A stretch of DNA of 64,000 nucleotides from Stratiolaelaps scimitus (taxonomy: Eukaryota > Arthropoda > Arachnida > Mesostigmata > Laelapidae). Where the stretch lies: the NCBI GenBank assembly GCA_019614645.1, contig JABWDB010000004.1, positions 3,348,001 to 3,412,000 of the forward strand. The letters are read 5' to 3'. Under the pieces are notes generated by a model. That model was given only the letters and a program-made list of their open reading frames with translations, was not told the DNA's origin and made no database searches. Both the position numbers and the translations under genes were made by a program. Below are positions 23,892-38,800 of the stretch, piece after piece (position 1 is the first letter of the stretch; each line of letters begins with the position of its first letter).

Positions 23892-26800
23892 GTATATATA
23901 GTATCTTCGTTTTTCTTCGATTTCTGAAATAAAACAACAAAGTCGTACAGGTATGAGCAAGTCGACACAAAGGAAATCGGTCGACAGTCATATTCTGCAA
24001 AAGCATCTTAGGGCCATCTAAATCCGGCACATCGCGGTACTTCACCTGTCGAGCAGCGTTCGCACACGCTGCAAATCCCAATAGAGTCAATGCTAATCTG
24101 TTGTCGCATTGTTAAACGTAAGCAAGTAACACGATTGAACGCTATTTTGGATTTTACTTCCACGTTTTTGATGCCGCTTATTTATGGTATTCTCAGCTAA
24201 AATTAAAGGACATGGTAATTGCTTCTCTACCCGGCCTTCCTCTGAGAATTAAAGAACATGGCTACAAGGCCGTTGATGCCGATTAACGCCACCTGGTGAT
24301 TTTACAAGCGGTGAACAATTTTACTATTGACAGTCTGACAGTGGTTAACCTTAACCCCTCAGAGCGTTCGTCGTATGGCAAAATTGCAGGCTCGAGGTCT
24401 CCAAATCCCCACAGAAAAGAGCAACGAGGAAACGAGAATATATAGTTGGAAGATACTTCTAAACAGCGTCATGGTGTCAAGGGAGAACTAGCAAACAGCA
24501 TGAACAGAATCACAGAAGTATTGGACACGCAGGATGAATGATGGCGTCAATCACTATATCTGAAGATATCCACTTGAGGCTTTGTTTGGAACGCGGGCGT
24601 CTAGCTCAATACGGTAGAAGCATAAGTATTAGAAATATAACAGATACGTCTTTGAGCTGTGTCGTTATTGTCGCTATTGACAAGTCCGTATGATCGTGTA
24701 TTAAGAATGATTAAACTCGGTCTGCGTGCATCATTCGACATTCAGAATAGCCAATATTATAGAGGATCCCACGCACGAAAAAGGCAGTCCCTCGTTCTCA
24801 ACTCCGCCTACGACAGCAGTCATCAAGTCCCCTGCCCACTTCAACTAGCCGAGTCTTGAGACCTAGCTATCTCGCTGATAATCGGTTGGCAGGCGGTCGC
24901 AAGCGTCCGCCTTTGGGATGAGGCCGCCCGCAAGGAAACGACGTTCCGAGGGTCGCCCGAAAAGTCTGCGCAGTTTTTGAACCTGTCGAATCGGCTAACC
25001 CGCTCCGTTTCAGCCTGCGCTGTTATCTGACACTGAGCTGCTGACAGCTGCCTCGCTTCTAGACAACGTTCCACAGGCAACAGCCGAAGTGGCTGCAAAA
25101 CCCTAACCGAGCCACCCCCCTGGTATCGCGGTTCATAACGTGGTGTCACGCTGTCACTGGGCGGCTGCAAGGCGCAACCAGCGTGTGACGACGAGGCCGT
25201 TACACGCAACCGCACGCTTGAAACGCTAAACACAGAATGGGCCTCTTTAGTAAAATCAAAGGCGAAATTTTCCTGGCATCGCCTTGTATCTATCTGTCTA
25301 AATAATCGCACGTGGGGCTGCAGGCTAGACAGGCTGTATTCATGCGGCTGCTACAGCTGCGACTGGGCGTTCCGCCTCGACCCGCCAGCGAGGCAGAGTT
25401 GACCGTTCACTAATCGAATGCTAAACTAGCAAAAGCAAACAAACAAACAATACACACCAGTGCATAATCTTCTACCATTGGCAGCTGTACGGATGGTTAC
25501 TCTACACGCATACACACACATCGGCTATATCTACTGTCACCATATAATGACGTAAACAAGTAAACATTACCCCGTCCAATCGAGTGAGGATCTGTCGTTG
25601 TCGCCGAAGGGATCGATTATCTGTAGTTCTGACGAGGAGAGAAAGCCGCTTTAGCAATAACAATGGACCCAAGATATGTGTCTGAATCTATGTGTGTGCC
25701 TGATAGTGATGACGGAGGAATATCGGGCGTGTGTGTGTTTGTGTATGTTGCCCAACAGCAGGCTAATAGTTCTGTTATCTCCAAAAATACGGACTGCAAT
25801 CACTAATGACTCGAAACGAACCAGTTAGAAAAGGCAGCAATCAACAATTGGCTATCTTATGTCGGCCAAGATCGATCTATACAAATTGCTTCATTGATAG
25901 AGATCATACGCGAGTGATATAGTTACCCTTCGAAGGCTACTGCAATAAGAACGTGATGGGGGAAGTAAAAAGTAAGATAAACAAAACAGAATAAGGTTCG
26001 GCATGGCCATTCATTATCGGTCCATCGGGAATCCTTCACCGCTGGAGAAATGGCGAAATCTTCCATTCACAGCCATCCTACTAAACAATTTTTTGTCTGT
26101 TTCTTTATTGCGGCTGGCCTCCAACGCTTCTTCCATTAGACATTTCCTGGCACTCATCCATGTGGCATTACTACGAGAAATGTCGGGAGTAAAAATTCCA
26201 GCTTCCCTAAGGGCTCGGCAGGGTCTGAACCTCTATCTCAATCTACAACAAGGTCGAGATCAAGGCTCAAGATGGAGGTTTCTCCAACGTTTTGCTCAGC
26301 GTGAGTCTCGCACTGCCCTGGCAAATGCCCTAGTCGTGAAATCTGACGCAAATGATGGATTTTACCTCGAACCTCTACAAACAAATGCCGCTTTATCTGA
26401 ACTGTATCCCTAGGTACGGCATTGTTGCCGACTCAGTCATGACGTTGCCAACCAACACAATATACCCGGGTACTTCTGAGCTCGACATCATTAGCACAAC
26501 CATTAGCGAATTAGCTACACACGTCATGACTGCTTTGGGTAAGCAGAATATCTTCGTTGAGATTCACTATCTACAACTCAATAGGCCCTCTGACCAAACA
26601 ACAAAACCATTGAAAGAGATCAATGAATAAACAACAACGCAAGACAACAATGTGTGTCCATTAGCGTCTATGAGGAGTGACGCTATCTTTCGTACATGAA
26701 TAATTGACATTGGCACGTGTCATAACTAAAAATGAGTGGTTTCGAAATCCACGAATGCATAGCTCTTTAGCAAACTCGTGATTCAGCTAAATTAGCTAGT

Positions 26801-29800
26801 TCCATTACAATCACTCTCATATGCTAAGGCAGTGATCTATGTTCACTATTTATATACACCATCTTTTACCCAGCATGAGCGAACCAGCATTCGTCGGCCA
26901 GCGCGCTACCTTGGAATTCATCACGTACATCTATGATTGGCAATAATTACCAGAGCTTTTGTCGTGTGGATAACTCATCAAATAATGAATTGAATGCATA
27001 CCTCATGTCAGGGTTGGCTGGCGCACCCGTGGATCGTGCAGATCACGCTGTAGTAAATACGACGTTACGAATCGAACTCACGTTATTATTATTATAAGAT
27101 TATTCGTAATACATCGGACACAGATTGAAGAAATTTCAGGGCAGCATTTCGTCCCTGCGATATGGGTACACCGCAACGGACAGCTCCGACGACGGCGAAT
27201 CTGAGCGCCTTTTACTGATAGTGGATTTCAATTTCAATTACGTAATTGCTAAGTGGCTAGCTATCTAGTGGTAAGAGTCATTAAACCTGTACTGAACATT
27301 TTAATGCAGAATAAATTTGATCATTAAGAAAGTGAATCGCCTCGAATCACACGAGCGGCTTGCTAATTCTACATTTCACAGTGGATCGACTAGTTTGTTA
27401 GTATCAACAAACGCACGATACGACCATTGCCTGTCAGAAGATGAGAGATTGACGTAGACAACAAGCCATATGTGTGCGATACCCGAAATAGATTTGGAAA
27501 ACCGGGGCGACGACTGTCATATACTGCCATGGCGACATGGCCTTGCAGCATTTTTACCGATCGTTAACAAGAACATACACGCACGCACGTGGACTAGATA
27601 TGGCTTAGAACGGTGGATATGTTGACACATAAATGTTATTACGTTCTAATGTGACACGCGACAGTGTGAAGATCGAAATACGTGATAATAGTATGGATTG
27701 CCGACGACGTGAATCTTGATATCTACGACAGATGCCGACGGACTGCTTGTTGAACCGGTGGCAAATTACCTCCCGACTAAATGTTGTTTTTTTTTTATTT
27801 CAACGTCAATACGCCTTATTGACTATCCCATGAGCCAACCTTTTTCGGAGTGCTCTGTACGGGTCAATGTTCTGCACGGACCGAGCAGACCACCAATGGA
27901 CCAGGTGAAGGCGGTTGGTGAACAAATTCAACGAAGTGCTTCGTGTGCTTTTCATCCAATTGTGAATCAGCCGACGCATGTGATGGCTCAACGGTGAACA
28001 CAAAGCTAGGAAGAAAACTGAGTCGGTGATCATACATTTCATATTTCCATTGTGTCGCCGAAGGCCGTCAAGGAGTAGAGAGGAGTCGTTGTCGAACCTC
28101 ATTTTCTTCCATGGTTTCCAGGGAACTATTTAATTAGGATTGGTTCCCTCAAATCGCTCAGCATTTTCCAGGAAAACTCGCTCCGGGATGCTTCAGCTCT
28201 GCCGTCCCGTACGTGGCCATCATTGGCATTGTAGCTCACGCAGACCCCGTCAGCACATATTGTGGCATGACAACGACTATTAATATGAAATCGTTGAGGT
28301 GGGAGTGACAATACACGCCATCGAGTTCTCCATAAACGTATGTCAAGGTTGTATAGGTAGAAGTGATTAATAAAAATAATAAAGACAGTTATACCTTCGT
28401 TAAAAAACGTTGCCAGTCCACGAGAGAACATAACGGCTGGTATTCAAATAACAACAAACCCAACCGTATTTCATCAGATTGACAACGCATGTTGAATAAC
28501 GAGATTTCAGCACGACGTACACTTTTTAGCTGGTTGCTGACCAGTACATTTAGTTTGCCTTTAATCAGCACATGCTAGCATCTATTGAACTAAAAACATG
28601 AATTTCAGCACTTCGTTCGTTCTGCCAGAAACCTGAAGCATTTTTTTGTAAGTAGCCAACCAAACGGTCGGACAAATCACTTAATCGGGACCATATTCGA
28701 TAACAGCCACTGGAGCAGATCTTTCTTTATTGCCACGAACTGCGCACGTGGTTCTCGATTGGAGGAGACGGCAGCATTGAACTGATCGAACGACTCGATC
28801 CTTTAACAGAGGTACTAGCACAGCCCTCAGCCTACGGGAAACCTTCGCATGGTCATCGTCATTTGAATGTAATATGTCTCCTATTGAACTGCGACAAAGC
28901 CTCTACCCGATATGATAACTGATATGGTTTTGCTGACATCTAACTGGGTTCTACCTCGACAAGCTACGATATCAGTTTCGCACAGCCCAAATCGCGGGGT
29001 CCGCTCATACATGTGGCTTCGACATTAAGAATCTTCTTCTTCTTCAAGATAGATTAACTTACACCTAAGGTCGCTGGTGCCTATTATCCTATTGATTATT
29101 ATTATTATTATTATTATTATTATCATTATTATTATTATTATTAATTAATTATAATCATACAGCTTCTATTACACAACATGATGAAATCATGCTCTAATGT
29201 GTAACACCCAACGGTGAAGGCGTCAATACAACATTTCAACATTACCTTCCCTCCTAATCCCACTAGGCGGTTTGGTTATCTTGTACCAGTCTAACTAAAT
29301 TTTCCGGGCTGACTCACAGCCAACATTTAACCTTCACTGTACTGCTTTAAAAATAAATAAACGCTTATCTAATAACAGGAGAACATTGTCTAGCCTATTC
29401 TACTTACCGATTTGTATTTTACGGGAGCTAAAGCGTTTATAAAATAGCAGTTTCGTGGATAAACCTCACTTGAATCAACGTATGCATGAGTCACTGGGCC
29501 ATGCAGGAGGTGTATTCATTTAATTCGAATGGAACACGACAATGACTTAGAAAATGTATATTGACAATGACTTAGAAAAGCTCGCGCATCGTTCGACTCG
29601 CGGCCATTACGACAGACGACGTTAAAGAGTCGATTAGAACGTCCGTAATGATCGATCATATGATTCGTATGTGTCCATAACTCCTAACTGGCTTCGATGT
29701 CAAACATCGTAAAGAAGGAAGTACCCTTATGATATCTATATCTCCAGCTGTCGTTGATGCGTATTCAATGTTTGTTTTTTTTTCTTTTCTTCAAATTCAT

Positions 29801-32800
29801 TGTCACTTATTCCTGTTAAGCTACACAAGGACAAATCGAACGGATGACAAAGCGCTGTTCCTTCCGATGCCTATTTTCCGCATCTGCTAGCCTTGAGAAA
29901 AAAACTTTCGTAAATCAAATTGAGAAGATCGCCGATTTAAGCCGAACAAGATGTATTTCACTTTCTGGCAATTGGCGTAGCGAACGACACGGCTGTGACT
30001 GTCCTCAGTGATTTAGCATTCAAATTTGTCGTCAATTTTCGTGTTAAATGAAGCTGTAGATCCAATTTTGAATAAACCCCCCCGCCCCGGGTATCGACAG
30101 CACCACAACCGTCGTTGCCGTGTAGCTTTGGGAAGGGTGAGATTTGAAACCTTCATCGAACGAAAAAGGTGTGCATATTTATAAAAAAAAAATAAAGGGT
30201 GACTTGAGCGCCTCGGGAAGTGTATAAAATCGCACAGAATATACGCACGCCGCTTTCGCCAATCGTGATTGGCTGCATTTCTCGCTGGAATAAATTGTTC
30301 CTTTATCGAATTATCTCAAGGATCACATTTTATGTGAGGATTCAATTTTTTCTGACGTCAGTTGCATTGGACTTCAAGGCAATTTTTTTGAATATGTTTT
30401 GCGTTTTTTTGTTATAATAGGTACAATGAGCTTGAGCTCAATGTCGGGAATCTATCAACATGCGATAAGGGGTGATAGCATGTTTCAAGTTAGTCGGTTC
30501 ACCGTTCGACTGAAGTTTGGGTGCACTTCGATGAAGCAGGGTCCAATCACCCTTACCCCACCCCCCGATGAGGAAACACAGTGATTTAGGCACTGAAGTG
30601 GTAGACCGGTCGCGCTTCGCTGGATAGGTGTTCCCATGAAGCTGTGCAGCTGGCAACTTGCGCTAAAAAGCCATTGTCGCTAGATTATGGAGCCTATCAC
30701 ACGTGTGGCGTACGAATCGAGGTGGCATTGAACAGTGTCAAGAAAACGAATGAGCGAATTTGGGGTTCCTTTCCTGACCCGCGTGTTACTGGTAACCACA
30801 AAAAAAAAATAGCTAGCTTTATCTATTCGTGGGATTCGTGTAGAAGATGATAGTTTACAACGTTTTGCTACCGCTTAGGATACAATGAAGAATTCATAAA
30901 AATTCAACAGCGACGAAGCTGCCTGCGTGTTGGTCCTCACAAGATGTAGCATTGCCTTGAGCGTTCAGTTTACTATTATCCGTCGAGTTCAGATTTATAG
31001 CCTAAGCACTTACGCGAATTACACCTTTCAGGCTATAAATCGAGTTCAGATTTATAGCCTGAAAGGTGTAATTCGCTATTGATGTTAGAATTGTGTAAAT
31101 AGTCTTCTATAAATCTGATCATACGTCGTACAATTTGACAACGATACATTATCACAACCCGAAAAAAAAAAGGGATTCGTGTGTCGAGCATTACCCCGTT
31201 ATCTGGCAGTTACATAGAAGTACCTATGGCTTCTAGCGACCCGATAGTTTCGGGTAAGGCTAAACTAATTGACCAGCGTCAACTTAATTAACTGTCTGTG
31301 AAATTTCAGACCGAATTGCCAGATGCAGACGAGTCTAGAGTTAATGCTGCCTCGGAAGCTTGAACAAAAATAGCCTGGTGCTTTCTCGTTGGTCGGCCAG
31401 ACAACAACGACACAGATACGTCAAACTTCAACTGATAACAAATATATTCTATATAGAGGACATCGACACCCATATGTACACAAGTATGGTTATGTATTAT
31501 GCGTATGTACTACGCTAGTATGTGTGTATACATATGACAACGGCCAGTGACGTTAGCAGTTCTCTCGCATTCATTCATTAATCGAAATCATTGTTCATGT
31601 TGAATTATTAGTGTAGATTAATATTCTGTCATACAAAAAAAGCAAACAAGACGATTCAAGTTCGGCTTGTGTTGACCCTCCCCTCTCTTTCTCGGAATCG
31701 TCGCGAGATCAAAGACCAAAGCTGAACATCTTCCCCGTTCTGTATCTGCATTCATTCATGAATGGTCGTTATAACACCAGCACTATCGTCGCCATCAGTA
31801 AACAACAGTAATAAACACATCTCCACGTCGACCGGTTCCCCGAAATTCAATTTCAAACGGCTCCGCCTAACGGTTATAAATAGTTTTAGATATATGTGAT
31901 TCTATCCATGGGCGCCAACCCCCGACCTCTCGATAGCAGATTTCCCAGTCCAGTGTCCCTCTTCCCGCTTTGGACTAGATCTCTGTTTCTCATTAGCTTC
32001 CACCAGTGGATGAGTCACGAACATCGCTATAGTTAGCTTCACACAGCTTAGATCGGTAGTTGTCTATGCCATAGGTCACAGGCTCAAATCCAGCCGTGAC
32101 AATCTCCGTCAGGTGTCTCCCGACATTTCTCATGACGATCCCACCCGGCAAACGCACACAAACAAGTACCGAGAAATGTCTGCTAATAGAAGAAATGCTG
32201 GCTAGCTCTCTTAGGCCAGCAAACGAATGTGTTGTCATCATCTGCTCAATCTGGCGCCCCCCCCCCCCCCCTGTGTTGCGTATGTTTTACTTTTATACTA
32301 AATAGCGATCATTGCGACCACGTAATGCAGTCAAATCTACGCATTCATTTCGTCCAACCACCACCTATCTATCTAGCTATCTCTCTGTATGTCATTTTGT
32401 CCGGGTTGTTTCCCTTTGCAATGCTATATACTTCTGCTGCTGCAGCCGCTGTGTCTTCGCTGATATTGCTGCTATTCGATGGCCTTCGAGCATCTGTGAC
32501 GCCGGCGCAGATTGGCTGCCCCAAGGGGCGAACAGATTTCGCAACGGTCACCAGCCAACGTAGTCACACACGGGGTTCGCTTACCAACGTATGCGTCCAA
32601 CGCACACACAGCGTTCGCCGCCGCCGCCGCAACAGAACGCCGACAGACCGAGCGCCGATCGTGAATGGCAACGACAACAACAACAACCCTAGCGCGGGCC
32701 GGCCGCAGCTCTGGCACCACCGGAGCCGCTATGGCTACTGCTATTTCCATTGGTTTCACTACTACGGCTGCAGCCGCCGCCGCCACAACAACAACATGGT

Positions 32801-35800
32801 ATACATGGTCTGTGGTACACAGATATAGCAGCAGCAGCAGCGGTCGTGGCACACAACCGTTAATTCGCAAGATGCCTGGAGGGAGGGGGAGATTGAGACC
32901 TTGGCCGACCGTTGCCTCAGAAGAAACCGTCACCGCTTCGGTGTGCTGATGCTGCTGCAACTGCCGGGGCTTTCACCGCTTTTCGAAGAAACGCTAGCGC
33001 CGCCGCCGCCGCCACCGCCGCCGTTTGTGTGTCCAAGCGTCGTTGTGCTAAACTGAGCAGCGGGCCAACAAGACTGCTTTGGAGAGTCAGACAAGCAACA
33101 TGCAGACGCAGTTGTTTTGGGGAGGGTAGCCATTTGCGGTGGTTGTCAGGGGGCTTTCCTTGCCTCGTCAGTACCAGCAGCAGCAGCAGCAACAGCTCAT
33201 AGGACAACGGCCCAACACACGGTAGACTTGAGGGTGGCGGCAGAGCCGGGTAATGGTAAGGATCGCTAGCATAGCAGCACCCTATTGGTATACTACAACC
33301 GGGACAGAGCGACGACGACGGTCAAAGTCAATAACGCGAGTGGCAGCTGCGGCAGCAACAACAACAATCGCAACAGCAAAACTTTCACGTCTGGACACAA
33401 AAGCCGCAGAGGTAAGAGTACAGCTGGCGACAACGAGGTCCTGATGATGGGGTTAATACGAAAATTATAGGCGTTTTTAATTAGCACACCAAATCCAGTC
33501 ATGATGGGTTAACGCGTTTAAGACAATTGAGATAGGCAAAATTTAATTGAAATGGTGTAATTGGCAGATGTCGATCGGGATTAGTCGTAAAATATTGATT
33601 TGTCGTTACTACACACCGTGAGGTCTATGTATGCCTCCTCAGTGACATTGTGTGGGTTCAGGGAGGCCAGTGTTTTAAAGTAATAATTAGCACATGCGCC
33701 TTCAGAAACATCAGTGTCATGTGTACGCCGACCTAGTTAATAGTTTATCCCGTTGTTGTTTGCTGGCGTAACTTGCAAGCTGACAAAACTAAGAGAATTA
33801 TCGATTCGAATCATGATTAAAATATATCAATATATTTAATATATCTTTTGTTATCGCGAGGGACGTTCTTCAGATTCAAACCGATAATCCTCTTAGTTTG
33901 TTTTTTCTACTTTGTCCTCTCTCAATATATTCTCTATTTATATAAAATATTGTTTCACTTGCGTACGAATTAGATAGTATCATAGTGCCGTCTTATCTAA
34001 AATATATATATATATAATACTATGCCAATGGCATCGCTAAGGACTCGCACTATAACCTGCCGTGGCATAACACATCGGCAAGACGAGGCTAATACCTCGC
34101 TACCCAACGTCCTTGGCCATCCACCGACTATATCGTCTTATACGAAGTATAACTATACAAGTGCTACTTCCAAACGAAGCAAATGTCAGCCACGTTTTTC
34201 GACCATTGCTATTATTAAAAGAGAATAGTGTATATTGTTGCTTGGCAGCTAAACGAGTAACGATGATCATTATTTTAATAGTATTACATTATTATGATTC
34301 GTCATCCCTGAGACTCCGTGCAGCCACCAGCCAATCCCATATCTTTGCATCTTCGGCCAATCTCGTCTCGTAGCTGACATCGTGGGCATAAATAGGTCGG
34401 TGTCCCATAAGTTGTTCGTAACACTCAATTTCTATTAGGCCTGCCTACATCAATATGGGTAGGTGCGTGTAGACATTTACATGTAAATGTCACTTGTCGA
34501 CAAAGCTCTCAATCACCGGAAGGCATCAACTCACATCGGTCACCATGTTATAGCAACTTCACCTCGGTACAAGTCTGTTTTGTGACTGGTGCACATGGCT
34601 AGGTTGAGTAGATCACGCATGTTGGCCAGATCAGTGGTCAGCCGCATTCCGAGAACATGGTAGTGTCAAGCACACACACACGACTACCCTGCCTACTGTT
34701 TCATTTCTAATCTAACGCAATGCGAACTCGCTGTAGAACATATATGAGGTCTCTCATCAAATTTCGACAAGTCAGGATCAGTCACATCCGAATGGGACTA
34801 AGGGTTGGCTAGCCAAGTATGTGGCTCCGCGCTAATAGTATTTGTGCGAATCTAACTTTAAACACATGTAAAGACGGATACATATGTATGCTCCTCTCAC
34901 GATCTTCTTCGAGTCTCTACCTCGCCGTGAGCGGCGACAAAATCAAGCATCGTAACTTTTACCACGTTGTCCAATACATAGAACAAACAGACTAAATTAA
35001 TTTAAAAAAAAGAAAACGAAGAGGAGGAAGCACCCTTAATATTCCCATATGTTCGATGTGAAGTGTGAAGGTTTTTCAAAATCGTACACGTTTTTCGTGG
35101 TAACAAAAGACGTCTTTGCAGTTACGGCGACAGCCATGCGTTTATCTCGTTGCCTCGTTAGGAAAAGAATATATCTGAATTAAAAATGTCTGTAGAAAGT
35201 TTAATGATTCGATCTCTGAATCTCTCAACATTTCGAGGCAGACCGGTCCTAAGTCGTACTGATTCGTTCATGAGGCGTATTTTCGCTTCTTGACTTGCTC
35301 CACTATCACCAGCCGCTGTTAAGCGCCTGACATGCGAAAATGTTAGTGTGCCAGCCTCAGTAGAATCCTGAACCAGAATTTTACCTCTGAAAAATGAATT
35401 AACGCCACGATCCGCACTTTTTAGATAAGAGAGTCCTCACACGACCAAGAGAATCAATCAGTTCTCCGCAGCAACCCGAATAGGGAGAAAGTAGACCACT
35501 TCCCACACGTAGACCTACTGCAAGTAGGGGACAGTGATCATCAAGTAAAGTTTCTATATGAAAGGAGTCGACAGCATTACGTCATGCTTCTGCCCAAGAA
35601 CTAATGAGGGCATTCAACCTTGCTCGTTCCACATCGCCCCAAGCCCGATCAAGGAAAGGCTGTGAAGAGATTCATGTAAAAGCTGCATTCATCCGTGGTG
35701 AATCCCCTCATATTCAAATAGAATCTTGTCAAGTAGGTTAAGTTGGGCATTAACGAAGTGCTATTGTCGCATCTTGACGAGGTCAGAAATCGACTATATT

Positions 35801-38800
35801 GGCGCGATAACACTAGATCTAGCCAATAGAGCCGCTGCTGTCAAACCAAGACTATCAATGCCAATAGGAAGGTATACCTGTTTTTTTCGGTATCGGAGAA
35901 AGTTGAATGTTTAACCAAGTGGACAAAGAATCCATAAATTGATCATTCAATAAGTCAAGCAGATTACGTCACCTGACGTACTGAAACCTTTAAGCAAGCG
36001 ACTTCATCCAACTGATAACGAACTCCTAATTAAGCATAAACCTCTGTGTTCTCCTAATAAAGGCAACCTTTCCAGCATGACTCAAAGTTTCTCACACTGC
36101 GATTTTAAACGTGGTCGAAAACTGTCGGAAAGTAAGGGACGGCCCCAGTAGCTCGAGGTACCTCGACGACTACATCTTCACCTAAGATTTAGTCGTCGAG
36201 GTACCAAAAGATTTAAGGGAGATGTTGAGGAATTGCTGAGGATAACATCCTTTCATTGTGAATTAGCAGAGATGGATCATGATCTGCTTGGTCAGATTCA
36301 TTCATTCATTGGTTTATCGATCGAACTTTAATTGATTACAATGCTTGAGTTATCCTATGAATAAAAATTAGCAAAAGTTGATTGCTTGATAGATGAAAAT
36401 TTTCCTCTTCCCTTGTTACACTTTATCATGCGGTCAAGGTGTCACTGGTCTGTAGCAACCAGCGATTGGTTTCCATACAACGACGGAATTAGATAACTGG
36501 CACAAAGAAAATAAAGAATAAGTATTAGCACTGATCTATATTGTTTACCATATATCCATATTAAACACCGGTTATTATTACAGTCGAACGTAAACACTTG
36601 ATTTTGAGCGGGACAGCACAAAGGAAACATTTCCTAAGATGAAAGACAGAGCAATCACTATCATGCGATAACTGGAAACACCCTGTGACACTTGTCCACC
36701 TGTACAGGAACATGAATGCATCATAATTGAACTTTCACACACTGCTGAACATTGGTGCCATCATGGTTGACCCACGAGCCGTGATCCACAAATCGTTTCC
36801 AACGACGTCCAAATACATAGATAATCCCATGCATTTGGCTGAAATGCCTCCGATCGTATCGAAAATGTCACCATATGTAAAAATAAAGCCTGCGATACAT
36901 CCCGTATATCATTTGCTGATGAAATTCTCGTGTTGCATAAAAGTCGCGCAGCAGCAGCAGTAGCAGCAACAACAGTAGTAACAAACAAGATTTGGCACAA
37001 AGAAATCGACACCAGCTGATAGCGTGTTGTTGTGTTCATTGCTCACAAGTCGATATACTCACGAGCCAAATTGACTAGGCCAATTGGGCCATTTATGAGA
37101 AATGACAGGGTACGAGAACGGTCCCGAATCGTATCTAGCCAGCTTCGGAAGTGTTGAAATCTGGTAGCGAGCGTCTGGATGGTGCTCCCGCGTTGCAAAT
37201 ACCTAATACAAACATTGTTGCTGTTGATTAGCTTTCCCGCCATCTGGCGCTCGTTTTCCTCACGACCGTTCACGCTGACGGCCATCCTCACCCTCCCACT
37301 GAATTGATACCGCTGTTCAGAATTCTTCATGCGACACCTCATGTTCTAGATGCGCACCGGCGGACGCCAACAGATTTGCTGTGGCTGCAGTTCGCGGTTC
37401 GTGGCGTTTCGATTTCGCAACCGAGAGCCGTGGAATTAGATCGTGTTCGGTACGTAGCGAAGGTAGCAGATGTTGATCAAATTTGACAGTAGCGCTCCCA
37501 TTCAGAGAATGTTGGTGGTGATAAAAATAAGTTAGCTGCAGCAAAAATATACGCAGGGTGCGCTGCTGTTGCTGCTGCTGCTGTTATTACTGTTGTGAAG
37601 GTAAACAACAAAGATCAGCTAGCTATGGCAGTTTGAAGGTGTCGAAAAGTGGCCATTTGGCACGAGCTGGCAATATAGTGCGCGATTTTCTTCCAATTTT
37701 CACCTCCTCAAGATATGTGCGTGGCTTTTTTTTTGTTGTTGCTAGTTGTCGTGTCACAGTGATGCTAATTGAGTTCGTTGTTCGGCTGCGACCTGCAAGA
37801 TCGACCCGATCGCGTCGACGAACGCAATTTCAATTCGAGTTTAATGTTCAAGTCATTCTAATTTGCCGGCATGATTAGACAATTGTCTTGTGGCCTTGCG
37901 CTCGTAAGTGTTCTAACAACCTGTTCAGACCGCTCGGAGTGACTCGTACGAGTCGCCGCAGTTCAAGGCGTTCTGGCTAGTAATACAATAACACACTGAC
38001 TACTGATCAATGCAATGAAAAGCAGTGGTCCTTTGGAAAATGACGACAAATACTCGCTCTTTTTTTTATGGGGGGTTTTTGGGAACGCTCGCGATGAAGC
38101 CTGACTCTCAGCTTCGCGACAGACCTCGGAAGCACGTCGGTATTACTTCGAGAAGCTCTCGGGGCCACCTTTACTATTTTTTTATATTATACTTTGCCAG
38201 CCTTTTGCGGACTCCGAAGTCAAGAATCCACAGATTAAGAAAGGTGACTACGAGATCTATAGTATTTACTCGACCAAATAAGTGTCACATTAGTGATCTG
38301 AGCTGCGTAAAATTCCGACGATATAATAATGCTAAAGGATAAAAAAATAGCGGGCTCTTTCTAAGCATCACGACGACATTGGAACTGAAAACAGTACACC
38401 GTAGCGAGAACGAGTTCGAACGATTCATATCCGTCGAATGTTTGTGGAATATAAATGATTTCACATGTTTGGTTAAAGACCTTTAAATAGTGTGCGATCC
38501 AATCGAAGGAGTCTATGGATTATAGTAGATCGATCTTCGTTTGAACTATTTTATCTACAAGATCCCCGGACTCTCTCTCTTTCTCCATTATTTTTTACGA
38601 CATGAGCATTTCGTTACATAACAGATGGTGTCAAGGATTCTAACGATTTCCATAAATGTTACGTGGTTCCTATGAGCGCATCCGTGCATGTATCCACGCC
38701 ATGTTCGTGAATCCACAAAAATTCATTCTTATCCTTTAGCTAAGTGTAGTCTCGGTTTATCGATTGCTTTTTTTGTGTCATTATATGTTCTGACAAATGC

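Noticed and set aside
24841..25311. 156-codon minus-strand open frame
   Set aside because: GC-rich block without recognisable domain, signal peptide or splice signals; composition explains the openness.
32229..33470. Up to 199-codon open frames on both strands
   Set aside because: All frames are open because of imperfect GCC/CAG/CAA repeats; no conserved domain or consistent codon use.
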